From CAZFOB01 sp964520325 (lineage in GTDB: Bacteria; Actinomycetota; JAICYB01): DNA of 64,000 nt. The notes under the pieces were generated by a model. The model had not been told where the DNA came from. It saw nothing but the letters and a program-made list of their open reading frames with translations, and made no database searches. Position numbers and translations under genes: made by a program. The stretch is from assembly GCA_964520325.1 (NCBI GenBank), contig CAZFOB010000015.1, positions 1 to 64,000 on the forward strand, written 5' to 3'. Positions 58,041-64,000 of the stretch are shown here, in pieces (the first letter of the stretch is position 1; every line of letters starts with the position of its first letter).

Positions 58041-58529
58041 GTGACACCGGCCGAGATCCTCGCCATCGTTTCTCAAGAGCAGGTGCGTGCCCGCGCCATC
58101 GTCGGGGGGCTCCATCACTGCACGATCCGGCTGTCGCGCGCAACGACCGAGCTCGGCGCCTTCACCGTGGACCGCACGAGCGGCGCGATGGAGATCCGCA
58201 TCAGTCGGCACATCGGCGCGGAACATCAGATCAGGGAGACTGCGAGGCACGAGTTCGCTCACCAGGCTGCGTGGGAGCGCTATCGCTATCTCGGCCACGG
58301 GCCGTACTGGCAGACGCTCGCTACCTACGTTGGCTGCGAGCCGGTGCCCTGCAGCCAGGGTGGAATCGACCCCCAAGTGATGCAACGTCGTGAGCGGTAC
58401 GAGATCACCTGCACGAACTGCGGACTCAAGACGAAACGGCAGCGCCGGTCGAAGCTCGTCAACAAGCCGTGGCGTTTTTTGTGCGTGCGATGCGGTGGGG
58501 AGTTCCGCGTCGATCTGATCGGCGCCTGA
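58041..58529 (+). CDS. SprT-like zinc metalloprotease
   Basis: This 162-aa protein starts at GTG 58041. The zinc-binding motif HEFAH is at residues 70-74, with a third ligand candidate His86 (LGHGPYWQ). A C-terminal zinc ribbon has CTNCGLK (124-130) and CVRCGGEF (148-155). This layout is the SprT/Spartan-like family, whose eukaryotic relatives digest DNA-protein crosslinks; the role in bacteria is less clear. It is an unusual neighbour between trxA and trxB, which are adjacent in mycobacteria. Confidence 0.88.
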   Translation: MTPAEILAIVSQEQVRARAIVGGLHHCTIRLSRATTELGAFTVDRTSGAMEIRISRHIGAEHQIRETARHEFAHQAAWERYRYLGHGPYWQTLATYVGCEPVPCSQGGIDPQVMQRRERYEITCTNCGLKTKRQRRSKLVNKPWRFLCVRCGGEFRVDLIGA

Positions 58530-58605
58530 ACGTCATCGGGTCTTCCGAAGTCGCAAACGTACCTACAACACGGGCGACCGCCCGCCCGACGCCCAATCGG
58601 CCGCT

Positions 58606-59883
58606 TCACGCAGTCTTTCGCGATATGCGGGATGCGCGATCGCGGCCAGAGCCTCTCCCCGTTGATGCACATTGATGCACCGTCTTGCCTTGAAGCTCGG
58701 CGGCGCCGTACTCCGTTACGATCACATCGACCTGATGCCGCGGTGTTGTGATGACCGCGCCGGCGTCGAACCAAGCCACGATGCGGGACCGCTGCTCGTC
58801 CCCGGCCATGTAAGTCGACGGCAGGCAGAGGAGGGAGCGGTCTTCGAGCTCGAGGGCCGCACCGGCCACGAAGTCCTCAGCACCGCCGATCCCAGAGTAC
58901 TGGGAGCCGGAGATCGTGTCGGCGATGACCTGTCCCTGGATGTCGACGGCGAGCGCAGCGTTGATCGTCAGCATCGCGCGATTGCGCGCGATCGCCTCCG
59001 GCGAGTTGACGAGGTCGACGGGAAGGAAGGCGACCTCGGTATTGCCGTCGAGCCATCCGTAGAGCTCTTTCGTGCCCGCGGCGAACGTGGCGACCGAAAC
59101 ACCGTCGTAGATGCCCTTCCGGTTGGTGACCTTGCCGGCCAGATGCAGCTTCATGAGGCCGGTCGTGAACATCTCGGAGTGGATGCCGTAGTCGCCGCCG
59201 TCCCCTTCGGCGAGAAGCGCCGCCACCGTCGACGGAACGCCGCCGATGCCGGTCTGCAACGTCGAGCCGTCGAAGACGAACGCCCTGACGTGCTCGGCGA
59301 TGGCGCGATCGACGTCTGTCGGTGGCGCGTCTTCCAGGATGAACGGATCGCGATCGGTTTCGATGAGGACATCGATCTCGTCGACGTGCAGCGCGTGTTT
59401 GTGTTCCTCACCGAGTCCGTGCGTGCGGGGATACATGGGGCTGGCCTCGGCGATCACCAGTCGATCGGATGACGCGCCCGCACGGTGCAACTCGGTCACC
59501 GATGCGCCGGCGTGAAGCGACAGGCTGCACCAGCCGTCCGCGCCGGGCGGCGCGACCGTCGTTGCCATCACGCGAGGCGCTTGCTCTTCGAGCAACGGGA
59601 TGAAACGGCGGAAGTCCGCGGGTGAGAAACCGACGTTGGCTCCGCTGTCGCGGAGCATGCGCTCGAGGGGGCCGAAGAAGCCGCTCAGGTAGTGCACGCC
59701 CGGGTGAGAGAACAGGTCGGTCAGCACCGTGAGCAGCGCGCCGTAGATCCGGAGCTCCTCCCAGTCGGTTCGGCGTCCGAGTGCTTCGAGAAACGCAGGA
59801 GGCTGTCCGGGGCCGAGCGCCAGGCCGAGGGAGTCTTTCGACGAAACGAGAGCCGCGGCTTCGTCGGCCGAAGCGGTGTTCAC
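58606..59883 (-). CDS. Acetyl-CoA hydrolase/transferase family protein, C-terminus frameshifted
   Basis: This is a 425-aa CoA-transferase with GTG 59883 overlapping the trxB stop. It has FSHPGVHYLSGFFGPLERM, DGSTLQTGIGGVPSTVAALL, GIHSEMFTTGLMKL and RSRIVAWFDAGAVITTPRHQ, VDVIVTEYGAAELQGKTV. After KTVHQ the frame turns to CASTGRGSGRD. A 10-bp direct repeat TTGATGCAC (58661-58670 and 58671-58680) marks an insertion; without one copy the frame continues QRGEALAAIAHPAYRERLRE to a stop at 58562-58564. So a recent tandem duplication replaced the true C-terminus. The core active-site Glu is upstream and may still work. Confidence 0.85.
   Translation of the reverse strand: MNTASADEAAALVSSKDSLGLALGPGQPPAFLEALGRRTDWEELRIYGALLTVLTDLFSHPGVHYLSGFFGPLERMLRDSGANVGFSPADFRRFIPLLEEQAPRVMATTVAPPGADGWCSLSLHAGASVTELHRAGASSDRLVIAEASPMYPRTHGLGEEHKHALHVDEIDVLIETDRDPFILEDAPPTDVDRAIAEHVRAFVFDGSTLQTGIGGVPSTVAALLAEGDGGDYGIHSEMFTTGLMKLHLAGKVTNRKGIYDGVSVATFAAGTKELYGWLDGNTEVAFLPVDLVNSPEAIARNRAMLTINAALAVDIQGQVIADTISGSQYSGIGGAEDFVAGAALELEDRSLLCLPSTYMAGDEQRSRIVAWFDAGAVITTPRHQVDVIVTEYGAAELQGKTVHQCASTGRGSGRDRASRISRKTA
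58661..58680. repeat. 10-bp tandem duplication that frameshifts the CoA-transferase
   Basis: GTTGATGCAC at 58661-58670 is followed by ATTGATGCAC at 58671-58680. Deleting one copy restores the family's expected C-terminal residues. It is a recognisable slippage or duplication event. Confidence 0.85.
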
Positions 59884-60809
59884 TCGTGCGTCTGGGCTTC
59901 GATGAAGCGTTCGGCGTCGATCGCGGCCATGCAACCCATGCCGGCTGCCGTGATGGCTTGGCGGTAGACGTGATCGACGCAGTCGCCTCCGGCGAAGACA
60001 CCGACGACCGATGTGAGTGACCCGTCGTGCACCTTGATGTAGCCGGCCGGGTCGAGATCGATGACACCTTCGAAGAGTGCGGTCGCGGGGTCGTGGCCGA
60101 TAGCGATGAACAGTCCCTCAGCCGGATGCGTCGATCCCTCACCGGTCTTGAGATTCTTCAGCCGCACGCCGGTGAGCTTGCCGTCGGTGCCGATGGCCTC
60201 CTCGACCGCACTGTCCCACACGAAACTGATCTTCTCGTTGGCGAACGCCCGGTCCTGCATGATCTTCGACGCACGCAGCTCGTCGCGGCGGTGCACCACC
60301 TTCACGCTCTTGCCGAAACGTGTGAGGAACAGAGCCTCCTCCATCGCGGTGTCGCCGCCGCCCACCACGACGATCTCCTTGTCCCTGAAGAAGAAGCCGT
60401 CGCACGTGGCGCAGTACGAGACGCCGTGCCCGGCGTATTCGACCTCTCCTCTGATGTCGAGGTGACGGTACTCGGCCCCCGTCGAGATGATCACGGCCGC
60501 GGCGAGCTGCAGATCCTCGCCCGCCCACACCTTGAAGGGACGCACGCTGAAATCGACCTTGGTGACGTTGTCGGAGAGCACCTCGGCGCCGAAGCGCTCG
60601 GCCTGCTTGCGGAAGAGGTCCATCATCTCGGGGCCCTGGATACCGTCGGGGTAGCCCGGATAGTTCTCGACGTCGGTTGTGGTCTGCAGTTGACCACCCC
60701 ATTCGAGTCCCGCGTAGAGGAGCGGTTGGAGGTTCGCACGAGCGGCGTAGATCGCCGCGGTGAAGCCCGCGGGACCCGATCCGATGATGATGACATTGCG
60801 TTGGCTCAC
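59880..60809 (-). CDS. trxB: Thioredoxin reductase
   Basis: This 309-aa low-Mr NADPH:thioredoxin reductase has the FAD-binding VIIIGSGPAGFTAAIYAARA, redox-active YCATCDGFFF, NADPH-binding VVGGGDTAMEEALF and C-terminal FAD motif GVFAGGDCVDHVYRQAITA. It reduces the thioredoxin encoded nearby. Its stop overlaps the CoA-transferase start (GTGA). The gap to the upstream pseudokinase gene is 49 bases, so co-transcription with murJ-degV-pseudokinase is likely. Confidence 0.96.
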   Translation of the reverse strand: MSQRNVIIIGSGPAGFTAAIYAARANLQPLLYAGLEWGGQLQTTTDVENYPGYPDGIQGPEMMDLFRKQAERFGAEVLSDNVTKVDFSVRPFKVWAGEDLQLAAAVIISTGAEYRHLDIRGEVEYAGHGVSYCATCDGFFFRDKEIVVVGGGDTAMEEALFLTRFGKSVKVVHRRDELRASKIMQDRAFANEKISFVWDSAVEEAIGTDGKLTGVRLKNLKTGEGSTHPAEGLFIAIGHDPATALFEGVIDLDPAGYIKVHDGSLTSVVGVFAGGDCVDHVYRQAITAAGMGCMAAIDAERFIEAQTHE

Positions 60810-60858
60810 GAGACCCCTTTAAGTTCGATCCGAGCGAGGCTATTCCTTAACGACGAGG

Positions 60859-62106
60859 TCATGGCGAGTAGAAGTCGACTTCCTTGACGGCGCACGCGAA
60901 CTTCGCTTCGGCCCCCGGTGTTCCCGACGTGAGCTTCGTGATCCACAGCATGAAGAAGCGTGCCGTCGCGCGATCGAACTCGAGCGCCGCGGAGAGCGGG
61001 CTGGCGCCGATCGCGGCCGCGGTGCCCCATTCGCCGACGGGGGCGTTCTTGTCGTCCGAATGCTTGATCTCGAATGAGCAGCCCTGAGCGGCAAAGAGGA
61101 TCTGTGTTTTTCCGATCTCGACGGGTTTGCCCAGATCGAAGATGAGTCCGACGCCGTCTTTGAGCCCCGAGAAGTCCGGACTCGACGCATAACGTTCTGT
61201 CGACCAGAAGGTTTCCGAGTTTCCGTCGATCGCATTCGGGACCGTCGCTGCTCCTTCGGCTTTGTCGTCACCGAAGGGGTCGTAGTCGTTGCTTCCGACG
61301 ATCGGAAGCGGTGCGCCGACGATCCGTCCGCCCGGGAGCAGCCGTTCGCGCGGAGATTGCTCCCCCAGTCGCATCGCGCCGAACGCAGCGAGGCCGAGGA
61401 GGAGTGCGATGACGATGACGATGAAGCCACGACCGCGCCACCGTTGTTCGGTGCTCCCGGCGTCGAGGGGCTTGGGTGCAAGCGCCCTCAGGTCGGTCAG
61501 CGCCTCGCCGGCGGAGGCGTAGGCGCCATCGGCAAGACCGTCGATCACCGCAGCCATGCCTTGAGGTCCGGTTGGATCGGAGTCGCGGCAAACGCGTCGG
61601 AGCAAGGCGCCGAACTGGCGGAGGTCGTCGTCCTTGGTGGCGTGCTCGCTCGAACGATTCAGCGCGAAGTCGCCGACCTTGGCGCCACCTTCAGACAGCA
61701 GGATGTTGGTCTCCTGGATATTCCCGTGGACGACGCCGCGATCGTGCGCGTAGTGCAGAGCTTCGGCGCACTCCGCCGCGTGCTGGAGTGCGGCGTCTGA
61801 TTGCAACGGCAGACGCGCGCTCCGAAGCGAGGAGGGCAACAGTTCGCTCACCGTGAAGAAGTGCCCGGCGTCCTCTCCGGTATCGAACACTCGTACGACA
61901 CGAGGGTGCGTGAGAGACGCCGCACGTCCCGCGCGCTTCATGAGCATCGTGCGATCAAGACTCGCGGAGAAGAGCCGAACTGCAACAGGACGATCGAGGC
62001 GTTCGTCGATCGCTTCCCACGTGACACCATCGGCACCGCTGCCGAGCTCCCGCTCGAGGCGATACCGGTCCCCGACCCGTTGGCCACGGGCCAGACTTGT
62101 CGCCAT
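60859..62106 (-). CDS. Membrane pseudokinase with extracellular discoidin-like domain (MurJ partner)
   Basis: This 415-aa protein starts at ATG 62106, overlapping the degV stop by one base. Residues 14-215 keep a PknB-like kinase fold but the catalytic residues are lost: VAVK is VAVR (Arg44), HRD is HGN (127-129) and DFG is DFA (146-148). A helix at about 226-246 crosses the membrane; the outside part (250-415) has AIDGNSETFWSTERY and GLIFDLGKPVEIGKT, like an F5/8 type C (discoidin) domain. In mycobacteria the same pseudokinase and extracellular domain are fused to MviN/MurJ and recruit FhaA when phosphorylated by PknB. Here they form a separate gene two genes from murJ. Confidence 0.9.
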   Translation of the reverse strand: MATSLARGQRVGDRYRLERELGSGADGVTWEAIDERLDRPVAVRLFSASLDRTMLMKRAGRAASLTHPRVVRVFDTGEDAGHFFTVSELLPSSLRSARLPLQSDAALQHAAECAEALHYAHDRGVVHGNIQETNILLSEGGAKVGDFALNRSSEHATKDDDLRQFGALLRRVCRDSDPTGPQGMAAVIDGLADGAYASAGEALTDLRALAPKPLDAGSTEQRWRGRGFIVIVIALLLGLAAFGAMRLGEQSPRERLLPGGRIVGAPLPIVGSNDYDPFGDDKAEGAATVPNAIDGNSETFWSTERYASSPDFSGLKDGVGLIFDLGKPVEIGKTQILFAAQGCSFEIKHSDDKNAPVGEWGTAAAIGASPLSAALEFDRATARFFMLWITKLTSGTPGAEAKFACAVKEVDFYSP

Positions 62107-62945
62107 CAGTTCTTCAGGAGATATGCCACTCCGATCACGCCCGGTCCTCCATGAGCGCCGACGATCGGGCCGAGTTCCCACACGTCGGATGGATCGATGC
62201 TCATGCTCTGGCCGAGAGCCGACATGAACCGATCGATATCCGACGCTTCGGCGCTGATAACGATGAGCCGGTCAGTTGCGTCCTTGTCCTTGAGTGCGAG
62301 GTTGGCGAGATGCTCGAGTGCCTTCGGACGAGTTCGGACGCGCGTGACGGGTTCGACGATCCCGTCTTCCAGGCTCATGACCGGCTTGAACTTGAGCATC
62401 GTCCCGAGGAGTGCTTGGGCGCCACCGATCCGTCCACCCCGGCGCAGGTACTCGAGTGTGTCGATGGTGAAGTACACGCGCAGTCTCTCGCGCAGCCCGT
62501 CCATCTCGTCCGCGATCTCCGCGGCGCTAGCTCCGGCGTCGGCGCGTTCGCTTGCGTGCAGGGCGAGCAACCCCGTCCCAGCGGATACCGAGAGGGAGTC
62601 GACCACCTTGACCAAGTCTTTGCCCACTTCCTGCGCGGCCACGACAGCCGATTGGTAGGTCGCGGAGAGCTTTGACGACAGGTGGACGGACACCACACCG
62701 CTTGCACCCTGCGAGAGGAGTTGCTCGAACGCGGTCTGAAAATCACCGGCGCTCGGGGCTGCGGTTGCCGGGGACTCCGTCGATGTCTTGAGCTTCTCCC
62801 AAAAGTCGGCGGTCGAAAGCTCGACGCCCGACTGGTAGCTCTCCGATCCGAAGCGGATCGAAAGCGGCACGACGGTGATCGCGTGTTGCGTGACTAACGC
62901 CTGCGGGATGTCGGCTGCGGAATCCGTGACGACGCGTACGGTCAT
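62106..62945 (-). CDS. DegV family fatty-acid-binding protein
   Basis: This 279-aa protein has VRVVTDSAADIPQALVTQHA, VSVHLSSKLSATYQSAVVAA and YLRRGGRIGGAQALLGTMLK, the DegV signatures. DegV-type (FakB) proteins hold fatty acids for phosphorylation by FakA in Gram-positives; no kinase gene is adjacent. Its start overlaps the murJ stop by four bases (62942-62945), so it is in the murJ operon. Ligand uncertain. Confidence 0.9.
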   Translation of the reverse strand: MTVRVVTDSAADIPQALVTQHAITVVPLSIRFGSESYQSGVELSTADFWEKLKTSTESPATAAPSAGDFQTAFEQLLSQGASGVVSVHLSSKLSATYQSAVVAAQEVGKDLVKVVDSLSVSAGTGLLALHASERADAGASAAEIADEMDGLRERLRVYFTIDTLEYLRRGGRIGGAQALLGTMLKFKPVMSLEDGIVEPVTRVRTRPKALEHLANLALKDKDATDRLIVISAEASDIDRFMSALGQSMSIDPSDVWELGPIVGAHGGPGVIGVAYLLKN

Positions 62946-64000
62946 TGGGGTGCTCCTCTTCGTTTGCTCCGGTGCTTAAGACCAAGGAGGCCCTGCACCA
63001 TCGCACGCTCTTCGAGGCCTGCGACCTGCGAAAACGCAACGTAGAGTATAGCTCCGGCTCCCACGCATGCCCCCACTTCGAGCAGGTCACCGCCGTCGAT
63101 CAACCGTGAGAGCGTCCACACACAGAGACCCATACCCGCTGCGCACAACGCCATACGTGTAACCGGACGTCGGAGCGCCGCAAGACCGAGCCCGCCCGGA
63201 ACCCGCCGGTTGAGCAGCGCGAGCAGGAGAAGAGCGCCCAAGGTGTACGCGATCGCGTGACCGAGCGCGAGTCCTCGCACCTGGATCCATGCGAACAGCG
63301 GGAAAGCGAGAGCGATGTTGGTGGCCACCGCGATCGCATTCAGAGCGGTTGGGGTCCGCGTGTTGGACAAGGCGAAGAATGCGCGCATGCACAGGGCGAA
63401 GATCGAGAACGAAGGAAGGCCGAGCACCATCACCTGCAGGACGGAGGCTACCGCAGCGGCATCGCGCGGGCCCGCCACGCCCCGCGCGATCACCAGTCGT
63501 GTGATGGGATGAGCGAGGATCGCATAGCCGATCGCTGCGGGGATCAAGAGGTAAGCGATCCCGCGAAGGCCCGTTGCGAGTCGTTCGCGATATCTGTCCC
63601 AATCTTCTGACCCGGCGGCACGCGAAAGGTCGGGGAACAGCGCGGTCAAAAGACTCACGGCGAAGAGGCCGTGTGGAAGCTGATAGAAGCCGTTGAAAGC
63701 GATCCCCCAGGACGTCACACCTCCTGGGACGCCGTTGGCCAGAGCCAGCACGACCCACAATCCGATCTGATTCAGTGCGACGTACCCGATGACGTAGAAA
63801 GAGAGACGGACGACCTTGGCGACGGCGGGGTCGCGCACATCGAGTTTGAACCGCAGGCCCTCGCCGCGCAGGAAGGGCAAGAGAACGAGAGCCTGCAGAA
63901 CCACGCCGGCAGTCGTGCCCAGCCCGAGAAGGGTGACGGCCCCCGTGTCCAGCGTAAGGCTTGGCGTGCGCACTACTTGCGCGAACGCGATGAACGTTGT
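62942..64000 (-). CDS. murJ: MurJ (MviN) lipid II flippase, cut by the right window edge
   Basis: The C-terminal part, 352 residues in the window, is a MATE-like multi-pass transporter: YVALNQIGLWVVLALANG, FNGFYQLPHGLFAVSLLTALFP, RAFFALSNTRTPTALNA and about nine helices. GLFAVSLLTALFPDLSRAA is the MurJ family signature. The frame continues leftward past the window (TTFIAFAQVV) without a start. The gene ends soon after the last helix; the pseudokinase domain that follows MurJ in mycobacteria is a separate gene here. Operon order murJ-degV-pseudokinase-trxB. Confidence 0.93.
   Translation of the reverse strand, partial: TTFIAFAQVVRTPSLTLDTGAVTLLGLGTTAGVVLQALVLLPFLRGEGLRFKLDVRDPAVAKVVRLSFYVIGYVALNQIGLWVVLALANGVPGGVTSWGIAFNGFYQLPHGLFAVSLLTALFPDLSRAAGSEDWDRYRERLATGLRGIAYLLIPAAIGYAILAHPITRLVIARGVAGPRDAAAVASVLQVMVLGLPSFSIFALCMRAFFALSNTRTPTALNAIAVATNIALAFPLFAWIQVRGLALGHAIAYTLGALLLLALLNRRVPGGLGLAALRRPVTRMALCAAGMGLCVWTLSRLIDGGDLLEVGACVGAGAILYVAFSQVAGLEERAMVQGLLGLKHRSKRRGAPQ

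Overview
The window is the replication-origin region of a high-GC Actinomycetota chromosome, not a plasmid or phage. It carries rpmH-rnpA-yidD-yidC-jag-rsmG-parA-parB on one side of dnaA and dnaN-recF-DUF721-gyrB-gyrA-DUF3566-tRNA-Ile-tRNA-Ala on the other. It also has the actinobacterial tRNA-Leu(CAG)-fhaA-fhaB-pstP-rodA-pbpA-pknB-trpG-crgA block, a cwlM-trxA-trxB-murJ arm, an LLM-type (F420-family) oxidoreductase and a mycothiol-type LmbE deacetylase. Many starts are GTG or TTG and several genes look leaderless. The tRNAs do not encode CCA. I cannot name the genus; it is not a familiar model actinobacterium.

Layout. 1-4.7 kb: an accessory edge with two paralogous lipoproteins pointing away from a tRNA-Arg/Ser/Ser cluster, gene remnants, a coiled-coil membrane protein with DNA-level 21-bp repeats, a Calx-beta protein, a VapBC module and a DUF559 remnant. 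4.7-10.2 kb: serS, pheA, DUF4446, larB-larC and an LLM oxidoreductase. 10.2-19.6 kb: the FHA / PP2C / RodA-PBP / PknB block that couples Ser/Thr phosphorylation to wall growth, then trpG, an LmbE deacetylase and crgA. 19.6-36.5 kb: an accessory stretch with a FrmR-like repressor, FmdB, a CPBP protease, PadR, a CAP protein, a strongly expressed acidic repeat protein, a FliA/WhiG-like sigma factor, a Nudix-MBL fusion, a thiolase, YihY, a two-gene ABC exporter, VOC/WYL and TetR/ABC1 pairs. 36.5-37.6 kb: tRNA-Ala, a small membrane protein, tRNA-Ile and a second toxin-antitoxin pair under a 34-bp perfect palindrome. 37.6-54.3 kb: the oriC core. 54.3-64 kb: a Ddl-like ligase, an aminotransferase, cwlM, trxA, a SprT-like protein, a CoA-transferase, trxB, a pseudokinase, degV and murJ (cut by the right edge).

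How the parts fit. oriC most likely lies between dnaA and dnaN (46343-46583), with a second cluster of DnaA-box-like sites in front of dnaA. PknB, PstP, FhaA, FhaB, RodA, PBP, CwlM, MurJ and the murJ-linked pseudokinase form the known actinobacterial system controlling lipid II export and peptidoglycan synthesis; here the pseudokinase is a separate gene rather than fused to MurJ.

Most notable: a GyrA intein with a LAGLIDADG endonuclease directly after the catalytic tyrosine; an orphan LAGLIDADG gene between jag and rsmG whose start is out of frame by one base; an A-B-A-B acidic repeat protein with strong expression signals next to a sigma factor; a Ddl-like enzyme with changed metal ligands; Jag with an RGG-like tail in place of R3H; an RsmG with a ~110-residue insert; a CoA-transferase whose C-terminus is frameshifted by a visible 10-bp tandem duplication; and short duplicated GC-rich units between several genes. 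I saw no CRISPR array, prophage or insertion sequence.
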